A stretch of DNA of 64,000 nucleotides. Source: Brachionus rotundiformis. Lineage: Eukaryota; Rotifera; Eurotatoria; Ploima; Brachionidae. The translations under genes and the position numbers were made by a program. Shown piece by piece: positions 34,049-44,900 of the stretch. Under the pieces are notes generated by a model that made no database searches, was not told the DNA's origin, and worked only from the letters and a program-made list of their open reading frames with translations. The stretch is taken from positions 3,826,592-3,890,591 of the forward strand of contig JAESIW010000138.1 in the NCBI GenBank assembly GCA_016802295.1, written 5' to 3'. The stretch's first letter is position 1; every line of letters begins with the position of its first letter.

Positions 34049-35512
34049 TTAATGAATAGCTTCATTGGCAGAAACCTGATCAGACTGTTCATTTAAGCGA
34101 ACTATTCTCCTTCGAACAGTTATGGTACTATGAGGTACCATTGATGAAGATTGCAAATTATTGATTAAAAATATAGCATATAAAAACGTAAAAATTATAA
34201 GAAATAAAGATGATAGAGGAGAAAATAAATGTTTGAAATTTAATCTAATATACCAACAAGTTCCTAGTACAATTGCCAACATCGGTAGAAAAAAATGATT
34301 TAGTTCAACATTGAACAAAAGGCTCTGTCCAAGCTCATTTTGATTTGGAGTTTCTGATATAAGGCTTTGGTGGGCCGATTCTTCCAAATTATCACTAGGA
34401 ACATGATTTTGTATTTCACTTGTCTGAATTGGTTGAGCTTGACCTGAGTCTTGGTTTGACACATTTGGCTTTGATATGATATTACAGTGTATTGTGGTTT
34501 CATCTTTAATATTGTAAAATTTAAAGGTTTGTTTATCTTCAAGGAATTGTCCTTGATAAATAAACCGGACTATTTTGTTGTTCGAAAGCTCATTGCCAAA
34601 ATGGGTCCTAAAATAGATCACTTTTAATACTTTTGAGTATTTTTCCAAGGTTTTACTTTTTAAAGAGTAAAATTGTATCACTTGTACGAACTTGTATTCG
34701 TTTTTCTTTCTCATTTACAAATTTTATTAATATATTAATTAACTCGTCTGAATCTGGTAAGCTATTTTCTGAAAGACTGGTTTCCAATTGACTTTACAAA
34801 TAATTTATTTTTATTAAAATTTTGATACAAAGCTAATCCTAAGTACTTGGTATCAGTGTTTCTACTCATCAGCGATGAGGCCTGACCATTTCCACTATTT
34901 ATTCCCAGCGAATTTGGTAGTGAATTTTGAGAGAGCATCTCCAAGTTTAAATTTTGGCTTGAATATATATTTCCTTCAAGTAAATTTTCAACCAAAGTTT
35001 GCTCCACTATGTCGTTTACCAATTCAAAATTATTTCTATTTGAATTTAGTGCCGATTGGCTTTCGTTTACAGAAGAATCTGGTATTGTGTTTGAATTGGT
35101 ACTTTCATGGCTTGGACTATTTGTAGGGTTTGATCTAATTTGTTGCGATTGAACTTAAATTTAATAATTTGTTTTGATTTATTTAATTTAAAATTTTAAT
35201 GTAGTGCTTAACTTATCAAAATTAAAATTTATCTTTTTTCACTTATTTTTTTTTACTAAAAGAATTCAAAAAATTTGATTTTAATTAATTTTGAATTTTT
35301 ATCTTTGTACAAAAATTAGTACTTCTAACATTTCCGTTCATATTACTTGTAGTGTAGAGTCTTCTGGATCTTCTTTCAATTATCAACAAATTAGCCGAAA
35401 ATGGAAACTGTCGAACATTGGTTGAAAACCATGACAAAGCGATAATAGTGATGGTCAATGATAAAATTAAAATCGAAATTAAATCAACGCCTATACTATC
35501 GATCAATGTCAT
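34049..35512 (-). CDS. TMUB: Transmembrane and ubiquitin-like domain protein (TMUB family)
   Basis: Exons about 35323-35512 (a second donor at 35311/35310 is equally in phase), 34847-35153, 34657-34791 and 34049-34607; about 396 residues. The N-terminus MTLIDSIGVDLISILILSL matches TMUB1/2 (MTLIEGVGDEV) and forms the first membrane segment. A long Ser/Asn-rich linker follows (exon 2). The ubiquitin-like domain spans exons 3-4: LINILIKFVNEKEKRIQVRT, SDTILLFK, then KIVRFIYQGQFLED and TTIHCNII. Two further hydrophobic helices (about 305-325 and 330-350) precede a basic, cytosolic-looking tail. TMUB proteins take part in ER-associated degradation complexes and membrane protein trafficking. Domain order TM-linker-Ubl-TM-TM is as in mammals. 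Reading exon 4 without the intron at 34608-34656 would hide the start of the Ubl. Confidence 0.85.
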
Positions 35513-35814
35513 CTTCTGTAAAAACCATTTAATTTTTAATTTACTTATTTATAAACACTAAATTTAATCAGTTATTAGTTATATGAAAATTATTAATTTT
35601 TTTAAAGTAAAAAATTTTATATAAAATTTTTAATTTCGCATTTAATTAAAAATAAAGCATATAAATATAATTTAACTGATCAGTGTTGTTTTTTTTATGT
35701 CATAAAAAACTGGATTTAATTCCAGTTTTAATTAAATTAAATAAATAATAAATGATCATAACTTTTATTTACACTTTACACAACTTAAATCTTTTAATAA
35801 CAATAAATGAATGT

Positions 35815-36212
35815 CTATGTTCTTTGACTCAGATCTCTTGACCTGTAAGGTACATCTTTTTCCCTCAGCATTCTCTTAATTGCTTCAGGAAGCTCACCGG
35901 ACACACTGATTGCATACATTCCTCTTACAAAATTGTCAACACGTTGCCACTTGGCCACCCAACTGTCAGCGGGGTCCATCATTGCTATCATACCGTCAAA
36001 ATTTGCGCTAGTGCAGTCGAAAACTCTATCTCTATTTCCTCTTAAATGCAAAAATTCTTCACAATTATCACATCCTTCGTTATCAAATTGATCTAAGGTC
36101 TGTGATCAATTTTTTAAGAGCTATTTTAATTTTTATCTAATTTTACTTTAATTAAACTGCAAATCTTGCAGGCTCTCAGCTCTCTTAAAGTGCTTGGAAT
36201 TGAAGCTGACAT
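35815..36212 (-). CDS. SUPT4H1: Transcription elongation factor SPT4
   Basis: Exons 36147-36212 and 35815-36099 (47-bp intron, phase 0) give 116 residues; human SPT4 has 117. The zinc finger is intact: ACKICSLIK (Cys15, Cys18) and EGCDNC (Cys32, Cys35). DCTSANFDGMIAMMDPADSW and VAKWQRVDNFVRGMYAISVS are the NGN-binding core that pairs with SPT5 to form DSIF, the factor controlling RNA polymerase II pausing and processivity in the nucleus. It lies 302 bp upstream of the TMUB-like gene on the same strand. Confidence 0.97.
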
Positions 36213-36525
36213 TCTGACTATTGGCCAAATGGTTTTTGCTTTTTTTGTTGGTCACAGACTACAATGTTTAATTATGTATGCTATTATGTATTTTAGTATT
36301 GATATTTATAAAATTTTTTATTTTGTATGAAAGCTATTTTTCTCTGCAGCTAAATATAATTCACAAACGAGCTTAAAATTAATTAATAGCGTATTTTTTG
36401 TCTTAAATATAAAAATTTATTAAAAAAAAACAAGAATTTATTAATACAATTTTATATATAATAAATTGCAAATCAAAGTATCAATTTTAATAAATACGAT
36501 AATTTAGATAAAAATTTTGATAAGA
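36213..36525. other. Promoter side of SPT4
   Basis: About 0.3 kb of AT-rich DNA between the SPT4 start and a LINE remnant. No clear motif. Confidence 0.4.
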
Positions 36526-37640
36526 TTTTTCCTCCTGTTCATAAAGGAAGTAACAGATTACAGCCATCAAATTATCGACCGATCTCGCTAACTTGTATCC
36601 TCTGTAAAGTTATGGAAGGTCTTTTAAAAGAGGTTATGCTCAAACATTTACTAGAAAATAGGCTTATCGTAAAAGCTCAGCACAGCTTTCTCCCACACAG
36701 ACAAGGTTTCACAAAGCTAGTCTTTAAATTTAAATTTTACGGTTTTAGTGAGCGATTGAGAAATTGGATAAGTTCATTTCTAACTGGGCGATCACAACAA
36801 GTCGTACTTGGCGAAGCTAAGTCAGAATGGGCTGAAGTCACAAGTGGAGTTTTTCAAGGTTCTGTCCTCGGTCCCCTTTTATTCATTATATACATAAATG
36901 ATTTACTTGAGAGTATCCAAAACAGTTCGAAAGCACATATGTCACAGTTAAATCTCGGCATGTTGAAGAAATCGCTTAGATATCCCAATGTTAACAACAT
37001 TAAACAACTATACACTTCAATGATCAGACCTCACTTAGAATACGCCATAACCTCTTGGTACCCTTACCTAAAAAAAGATATTGATACGATAGAAAAGATT
37101 CAACATAGTGCAACTAAGTTGGTTCTAAATTTAAAGCACCTTACTTACTCAACACGCTTAATTAAATTCGGCCTTACGGACCTAACTACGAGAAGACTGC
37201 GAGGAGATCTGATCCAGTTGTTTAAGTTAAATAACAAAATTGAATTAGTTGAGTTTAGAAAAGATTTAACCTATGATCAACGTGGTCAAGTATACGATTA
37301 AAGAACGCATTTAAATACTTTACGTCGTGAACAGATAAAAACTGCTCCTCGCGTTTCCATTTTTTCACAAATAGAGTTCTAAAAACATGGAACCAATTAC
37401 CGGAAGAAATAGTTAGCGCAAAAAACGTTGAATATTTTTAAGTCGAAATTAGATTCTTGGCTTGTGAAAAAAAGAAGCGACTGGTATAGCTCATTAGAGC
37501 TCTGCTCGGGTATTTTCCGATACGCAGTTTAACTTACTACTACTACTACTTTTCTACATTTTTCTATATTTTATTTTTGTAGAAAAGAAAGGATCATTAA
37601 AATATTTATTTTATTTATTTATTTATTTCATTGGACGCCT
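36526..37640 (+). mobile_element. LINE (CR1/Jockey-type) remnant with deletions of both catalytic Asp blocks
   Basis: The frame opens before 36526 (PPVHKGSNRLQPSNYRPISL) and stays open to 37301. Readable parts: NYRPISLTCILCKVMEGLLK, HSFLPHRQGFTKL, GFSERLRNWISSFLTGRSQQ, SGVFQGSVLGPLLFIIYIND, RPHLEYAITSWYPYLKKDID, TTRRLRGDLIQLFKL. Missing are the LDFSKAFD block between HRQ and the FYGF part, and the YADD block after YINDLLESI. Both gaps keep the frame. Past 37301 further frame-broken C-terminal sequence (FFTNRVLKTWNQLPEEIV-like) leads to a short (ACT)n run near 37535 and a (TTTA)n run near 37605, typical of LINE 3' ends. Confidence 0.75.
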
Positions 37641-37888
37641 TGTAGGCGATGTATAAAGAAAATAATTTATAAAATAGATAAGACAAAAATTATCTGTTCA
37701 TCAGTTTAAACAAAAATAAAATAATATAATACGTATGTATTGAAAAGCTAATTGTTTTCTTTTAATGCTAAGTTAGTAATTATTATTCAAAAAAATTATT
37801 ATTCAAAACGTTTTTTTGTATCAAAGGACCACTAACCATCAATGCGAACTTTCTTCCAGGTAAAAAAATTTATATTAATAAGGTCATA

Positions 37889-38515
37889 TTAATAAGGTTT
37901 CGTAAGGTCTAGTAGAATCTTTCTATAAGTTTCATTTCCATCATTTTCCAAGCAAAGTTTAATTGAGTCACTTATCCCATTCGTTTCGATTTTCTCTATT
38001 TCTTTCAATTTTTGATCAATCAGTTGAGCTATGTTACTTTCAATGATTTCATCTTCTTCCAAGTAATCTTCCAGTTCTTTTAATATTGATTTTCTACTTC
38101 GATTTAAATTTTCATTTGTGTTTCTTTGAATTGAATGCACAATATCTGATGTGAATGCATTCTTTAGGATTCTTTTGATGAAAAGTAGTTTTCCTTTTAG
38201 AAGTTTATCTTCCATTTTTTCTAACCCCACTGCATTTAAAAGATTGGTCGTTCGAGATGTTTTCTTAAGGTCAAACATTCTTTTTATAATAGTCGATTCA
38301 GTTGTTTGTAATTTTTTAACTTGTCCTTTGTTAAGCACAAAGTTTTCTAGACCATAGGTAAGCGTAGGTCTAACGAAAGTTTTATAAAGATGAATTTTTA
38401 TTCTAGTTGATAAACATTTATTTTCAATTTGGAGGCTTCTTATAGTATAAAATGACTTAAATGCTGCTTTGATTCTAGATTCAATTTGGTCTTTATTTTG
38501 ATTTTTATATTTGTT
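37889..38515 (-). mobile_element. Second LINE reverse-transcriptase C-terminal fragment
   Basis: The minus strand from about 38515 reads NKDQIESRIKAAFKSFYTIR, LYKTFVRPTLTYGLENFVLN, KGQVKKLQTTESTIIKRMFD, then KLLKGKLLFIKRILK, ending at a TAA at 37889. YKTFVRPTLTYGLEN is the block that follows the RT core in LINEs. It is a different lineage from the copies at 29 and 36 kb (QTTES..IKR in place of EKIQ..ATK). The open frame of about 200 codons has no stop, so it is fairly young or was recently 5'-truncated. It lies in opposite orientation and tail to tail with the 36.5-kb LINE. Confidence 0.7.
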
Positions 38516-38639
38516 ATTGAAAATGAATTAAATAAGGAAAAGAATGATCTAAAAATGATCCTATTAAGGAATAAAAAAGTTACTAATAGAAGAAACGCTA
38601 TCAAATTCAAAATTGATAATGAAACTTCTGAAATTGCTG

Positions 38640-39000
38640 ATGGATGAGTCGGAGGATGAGAAGCAAAAGAGCGCACGGACGATCAACAGTGGGGGAAGAG
38701 ATTGAGTGAAGTGTAAACTACCACCAAATGCCCAGCCAAATACTGGAAAGTGCACAGAAACAAATGCATACACAATTGGACCACAGCAGCCGACTGGCCG
38801 AACAAGAAGACCAGCGATGGCTCTCGCAAATTCGAAGACAAGCCGCCTGAACCATGCAACCATTCTTCAGGTCTGAATTTGTGTCCATGCGGCAACTTGC
38901 CAGGCCACCAACGACAAAGATCTATCCTTTAGTGGTGGACCTTGTCCAGTCAGCCTGGAGCAATTCGATAACTTTTCCTCAGTCGTGTCAACGCAATGCG
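38640..39000 (+). other. GC-richer exon-like scrap, unassigned
   Basis: Base composition jumps to near 50% GC compared with about 25% around it, so it was probably coding. One plus-strand frame gives TTTKCPAKYWKVHRNKCIHN, DWPNKKTSDGSRKFEDKPPE and NLCPCGNLPG; another gives CVHAATCQATNDKDLSF and GGPCPVSLEQFDNFSS. Cysteine- and tryptophan-bearing text suggests an extracellular module, but no domain was recognised and stops occur in each frame. Confidence 0.35.
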
Positions 39001-39031
39001 AACAATGTTTTGTTTTGATTACTTGGTTATA

Positions 39032-41043
39032 ATGAGTGAACCAGCTATTCTGGAGCAAAGCGAAGACTTGACAAAATATCTGACTAAAATTCTTGATGAA
39101 GTGCAAGCCTTAAAAAATTCGAATTCCAATATTCTGTCCGTGGTTGCTGAACTAAGAGCTGAAAATTTAAATAAAAAAAAATTTTTGTTTCAAAACAAAC
39201 AAAAAATTTAAATTTTTTTCAAGCAGCGAGAGTATTAAAAAGACTATCGAAAAATTTGCCAGAGATGAATTAAAAAAAAATATGATTTTTAGAATTTGGC
39301 ACTAGTTTAAATGAAAGCGATCAAAATGGGGCCACGCTTTTACACTATGCCAGTGTCAATGGAAATCCTAACCTAGTGGCTTGTTTTCTCAGTAACGAGG
39401 CCAAGATTATTGCTGGTAATTTCGGAAATAGACCTTTGCATGATACAGCACTGAATGGACATCTAGAATACGCAAGATTGTCAATTGCAAATGAGTGTTA
39501 AATTAGTCTAAAATAAGATGAAGGAAACTTTTGATAAATTATTAAATATAAGATACTAAATCATTTATTTCTGTAATCATACAATGATTCCAACTTTTTT
39601 TTACTTCAAAGTAATATATAAATACATGAATTATATTCTTGTTCTTTTTATCACTACACTACAGTGATTCACACTTTCTAAGATAATTTGTAGTAAAGAT
39701 TATCCTTCGAATTTTCTTACTTATATAAATTTAATCAAAATTTTGTCAAATAAAAATGGGACCTAAATCAAAAACTCTAGAAAACCTTTATAAATCTTTA
39801 ATAGGATCTATTTTTGATTATATTTTCCCCTGTCTTAACTCATTTTCAGCAATTAATATTAAATGAATACAGGTAAATTAAAATTAAAGTCAAATTAACG
39901 TTTAGTCAAGGTTAAGAAGACTTAGAAAATGTATTTAAAATATAAGGAAATTTTTGCTTTTATTATTTTCAAATTTAATTTAATTTTATTAACCCAAAAA
40001 TAAGGTAAAAGTTTGAATTTTTTTATATAAATTATAAATTATTATTAAATTTATGTTTAAAAATTCAATGAAGCAGATTTCTCGAATTACTATTTAGATT
40101 ATTCAAATTTCAGAGAAACAATTAGATATTTTGGTCTAAAGTATCAGTATTGTTTAGGAAAAATTTTTGACTGTTGTTTATCAAAAATAGTAGAATTTGA
40201 TGAAATGAAAAGCTTTTAATTTCATCGTATGGCAGTAAAATAAAAACCGGAATATTTAACCAGCTTAAATTTGATAAGTTAGGTCTTCCAGATGACTATG
40301 TCTATTTTATTTTAAATAAGAAAAAAGACATTATTTTGGCTAGTGGTAATAGGCAGATCGGTATTTACTTTGTTAATTCCAAATTATTTTATCCATTGAA
40401 TTTAAAATGAATCTAAGTTTCCTAGCTCTTATAGAAAACAGCTACATCATTCTATCCTTCGTTGAAGCACATTTTATTGAAATTCATCATTGGGATAATT
40501 TTTTTCCAGGTAATATCATTAATGTTAGGCATTTGATAGGACACACTGACGGTGTTATACGCGTGTGCGTAGTTGGTGATGATTATTTGCTAAGTCGATC
40601 TAGAGATGCCACTATAAAATATTAGAAAATATCAACCCATGAATGTATTAGAACTTTTTTTGGACATAAAGGTTTTGTCACCTCTCTCATGCTTTTGAGT
40701 GCTTCAACAATATTTGTTAGTGGATCAGATGATACGACTTTGAAACTTTGGAATCTAAAACTTTTATTGGTCATAAAAATGTCATTATGATATTCAAAAG
40801 GCTAGAAATGAAGAAATAGCTAGTTTGGATATGAATGGTATGTTAAAGTTTTGGAATATTGAAACAGCAACATGTATGCTTTCTCTTTCAAGTGAAACAA
40901 ATAACAGATGGTCATGTTTTAGAATATTGCAATCAGGAAAATTGGTAACTGGTTCTCAAAATCAAATTTGGTCAAATGAACAAATACTTTTCGATTATCG
41001 AGGAAAGATATTCCAAACCAAAAAAGGTTGTAACATTTTGTAA
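39032..41043 (+). pseudogene. Broken ankyrin-repeat / WD40-repeat gene
   Basis: The first part (MSEPAILEQSEDLTKYLTKI, coiled-coil-like, 39032-39211) is followed, across plausible introns, by about two ankyrin repeats at 39291-39501 (NESDQNGATLLHYASVNGNP, GNFGNRPLHDTALNGHLEYA). At 40220-41043 lie WD40 blades: LGLPDDYVYFILNKKKDIIL, LIGHTDGVIRVCVVGDDYLL, CIRTFFGHKGFVTSLML, FVSGSDDTTLKLWNLK, LDMNGMLKFWNIETATCMLS. The tryptophan codon closing one blade (TIKYW) is TAG at 40623-40625, and further stops and frame changes follow. Whether ankyrin and WD40 parts were one gene is inferred from order and strand. Function when intact would be protein-protein scaffolding. Confidence 0.55.
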
Positions 41044-41938
41044 TTTTTAATCAAAATAATCGTTAAGATGATTCAAATTTATTTTAATCTAACAAAATTT
41101 AAAATAAAATATATAAAATCTGATTTTACATTATTTTGAGTCTTTCACAAGAATTTGTATTTAATTACTTTTTTACTGTTCTTAAAATTTTTTTAAAATT
41201 GTGAACAGCTGTCATTTTTTTTTAAATTGATTTTTTAATTCATCCATAAAATTAAACATTTTTCTTAATCTATCGACTGGCCTCAATAACTCGAACGGAC
41301 TTGTGTTCTCATTAGCTTCTTTGCGTTTATTCATGTAAAATATGCATTAAATTTTTAAATTATTTACAACTTTGGAATATTAACATCATAATTTTAATTG
41401 TTCCAAAGTTTTTTTAAAAAGTTTTGAGCATTTGGTATTGATGCCGTATTTGAAATTCAAAAAGAAAATTATTAAAATGTATATTTTTTGCGAAACTTCA
41501 TTGATTATTAATTGATTACTTTGATTTTGTTCTTTTCTGATAGAAAAATAAATAATGTGACCTAAGTAGTTAAACTTAACATTAAAAAAGGAAGGAAAAG
41601 TATTAATAAAAATTTGAGTTTTTTTTTAAATTTTTATTATTTTTACTGTGATAAATCAAAAAGAAAATTTAAAAAACTCAGCATAATTTAAATAATTTTC
41701 ACAATAAATAATGGAACAAATAATAATAGATCTATCTAGGCTGGTAATAAAATAATTTGTAAATGTAGTCAATTAACGCCTTATTTAAAATAAATTTAAA
41801 GGCTTTAGCAAAATAATTTATATAAATGACAAAATAGGTTACAAAAAATATTACAAAGAAAAAAAAGAAAACAAAAATAATTTTTATTTTTCCAAAAAAA
41901 GGGGCAAAAAATAGAGAAATATTTACGGGCGAATATAT
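41044..41938. other. Spacer with one short minus-strand ORF
   Basis: The minus strand at 41212-41334 encodes 40 residues starting MNKRKEANENTSPFELLRPV, with balanced codon use but no recognised homologue; it could be a remnant exon. The part next to 41938 should be the RhoGEF 3' UTR. Confidence 0.3.
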
Positions 41939-44900
41939 TTATAAAAATAAAATTGAAGAATCTGATCCATTTTTGCCATCTTCTTTTTTTACCTGAGCAT
42001 TTGACGTTAATAGCGAGCGTTCGCATTTGACCATTATGGACACCTTATTTGAAGTAGGCTGACTGATAGCATTGGTGTTGTTGTTAATATCGGACAGAAG
42101 GCTACTCTGATTGCTTTGAGAAGAATTAATTGAGTTAATTATTTGACTATTATTGCTAGTTTGACTAATATTATGGTTAAGCCGTGTTATATTAGCAGTG
42201 CCACTAGTAGCATCTAAGTTCTTTGAATAGAAATTCATTTAAAAAGCGAATAGTGCTGTTTTTGTTAGTAGTGTAGGCTAATTAAGCCTTATGGATAGGA
42301 TTTAAATAAAACTTCTTGTTACCTCTTTTTTTTCAATATCAAGGTACTTTTGTTCCAAATCTTGCTTTTCATTTTCCAGCTGAACCTTACAAAAAAAGAA
42401 TTAAAATTAGAATAAACAAAAATTTAAAATAATTTTACCTTGTATTCTTCCAAAGCTTTCTTTAGCAAATCAATAGATTTATCCTTGTTTTCAATTGATT
42501 TCCTTAGCTCGAAATTTTCTCTCTTTGTCTTAGTGTAGTCGTTTAGTATAGTTCTGAGCATTTGTTCAAAACTGCTTTTTGGCAACGAATGCTGGCCATT
42601 CTCGTCAAAAAGCTTATTTCTTGCATCTGCTTTGTCACCGCAAATACATGCAGAAATTGACTGATCAAGATCAGCGTATATACAACACGATTTAGATTGG
42701 TATCCAGAATCGGCTGATTTGTTAGTTGTAGCCGAATAGTCCGATTCAGTATTGGTCGTAGTGGACAGAGTATCGCAATTTTTTTGATTAAAAGATTGAA
42801 AAATTTTCGACTTTTGGAACAATTCGGAATTTATGTTTATTATGGACATTTGAGATTCTTTGGATGATGAAGCACCATTGAAAGTCTCGGCTCGTTTTGG
42901 TATGCTTATTTGATTATCTTGGCTTGTTTTGGTTATGGTCTCTCCGGCACTACTGGCACTTCTCATCAGATTCACTGCCATATGATTTGAAATCAGATTG
43001 TTGAATGTGAAAATAAGACCTGCTATGTCCGAGCTAATGGTCAGCTCCTCTGCTGGTGGTTCGCATGCAGTCGTCACCTTAACTTCAACATTGTCTTTGT
43101 TCTCTTCTATAAACGGAGTTATGTTGGTATGGACCAAAATTAGCCACTGATTGCGCGATGTTTCGTCCGGGAATTTTACTTCGAATATTTCGTTGGTAAT
43201 GGTATGGGCAATGTATGTAATAAGAGATTCATGAGAGTATGATTTGGTAGATGAATTCTGGGCCGAATTGACATTTGGCGCATTTACTTTACCAGAATTA
43301 GACTGACTGACGGTTCTCTGATTTTGTAGCTGGCTCGTTTGGCCCTGAAGATGGTTAATGTCACTTTCCTTCGGCCTTATTAAGATGCCATAATTACACG
43401 TTATTACGCTCTTCTGTTAAAATAATTTTTTTAAATTTTATTAAAAAATAAAATTAAATTACAGTATCGTTCATAAATGTGTATTTAGATGATTTTTCAT
43501 TGTACTGAAGAAAAACTATCATATCATTCATTGTAACACATGTGACATTTTTATATTCTTTTCCTTTCATTGACATTACTTTTACTGTTACTTGATTAAG
43601 GCTAATTATCTTTCGATTTGGTTTACTGGTCAAATCAGATTTCTATTAAAATTAAAATTTTATAAAAAAAAATCAAGTTTTTATTTAAAATTAAGAGTAC
43701 GGTAAAGGCTCGCTCTTCGATGTTTTGGTCATTTTTAACAAAAGATTTTGTCTGAGATTTTTGGTCAAAATTGTCCAGGTATTTTTTAAATTCGTTATAA
43801 TTTTGGTAAAAAGCAACCGCATCATTTACTCGAGTGAGAATAGATCTCAAATTTTCCAATGATTTATTCAACAGATCGATCTCGATCTTGTCGTCTTTGC
43901 TATTCGTAAGTATGTTTTCAATAAGAGTCAAATATTTGGTCAAGCGTTGAGTAATGATGGTTAAACAGTCAGGAATATGGTATCGCTTCAGCCAAGAGTG
44001 CTTGGATATTTCGTTCGAAAATGATGCCACAGCCTTATTAGATGTGCTCAGTTGCTTGAATGTCTGTTTGGCAGTAACGTGTGTGCAACATACTTTACTG
44101 TACAAAGTTACCCATAGGTCATTTTTATCACTCAGCTAAACAATAAATATTATTAAAATGTTTTAAATTTATTAATTGGCAATAATTACAATATTTGAGA
44201 GTATATCACCAATATAGTCAACATATTTGTTTTTGCAGTTTCGGTACCGGTCTATCAACTGGTCGAGCAAAATTTTATGCAGGTCCATGAGTCTTTCAAG
44301 GTCTGGAAATATTTGCTCCAGAGTCTTGGACTCTATTCGACAATCATTTATCAAGATATTTTTAAACATCTAGTTAAAAAAAATATTATTTTGTTGTTTT
44401 TTAATTTTAAAATTATTTTTTGTTTAATTAAAAATCAGGTTTATTTTGGTAAATTAGCAAATAATATTATTTTTATTAAGCATTAAAATTAATTCAAAAA
44501 ATTTTAAATTAGTTAAATAATTTTTTAGGCAGACCCAATTTTTTAAATATTTTATTTGCCTAAAGTCTACTTACTCTTTGACACATGCACAAAATTTTGT
44601 AATAATTAACCTCTGTCTTGATGAATTCAAATATGTTTTCTTGTTTATTGCGCGATTGTTTGCTCAACGATTGCAAATACTTGATAAAATGATTATAAAA
44701 AAATTATTTTAAAAAATGATATAAATATATAAATATTTGTTTACATCGTCAGATTGCATGTCAGCCCAGTTATTGGCGCTGAATTCGTGCTCAAAAGTGG
44801 AAAATTCAGCATTCAACTCATTCATGTAGAATTTAAAATTTGAATTAAGACCGGTGCCAGAAATGAAAGAAGCATTGGACGAAGAGGACCCAGTGCTGGA

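Noticed and set aside
37537..37630. Short (ACT)n and (TTTA)n runs as possible satellite or CRISPR-like array
   Set aside because: They sit at the 3' end of a LINE remnant, where such short tandem repeats are usual, and this is animal DNA without spacers of CRISPR type.
41212..41334. 40-residue ORF on the minus strand as a real gene
   Set aside because: Composition is suggestive, but there is no homologue, no clear splice partner and the length is within chance; noted only in the gap entry.
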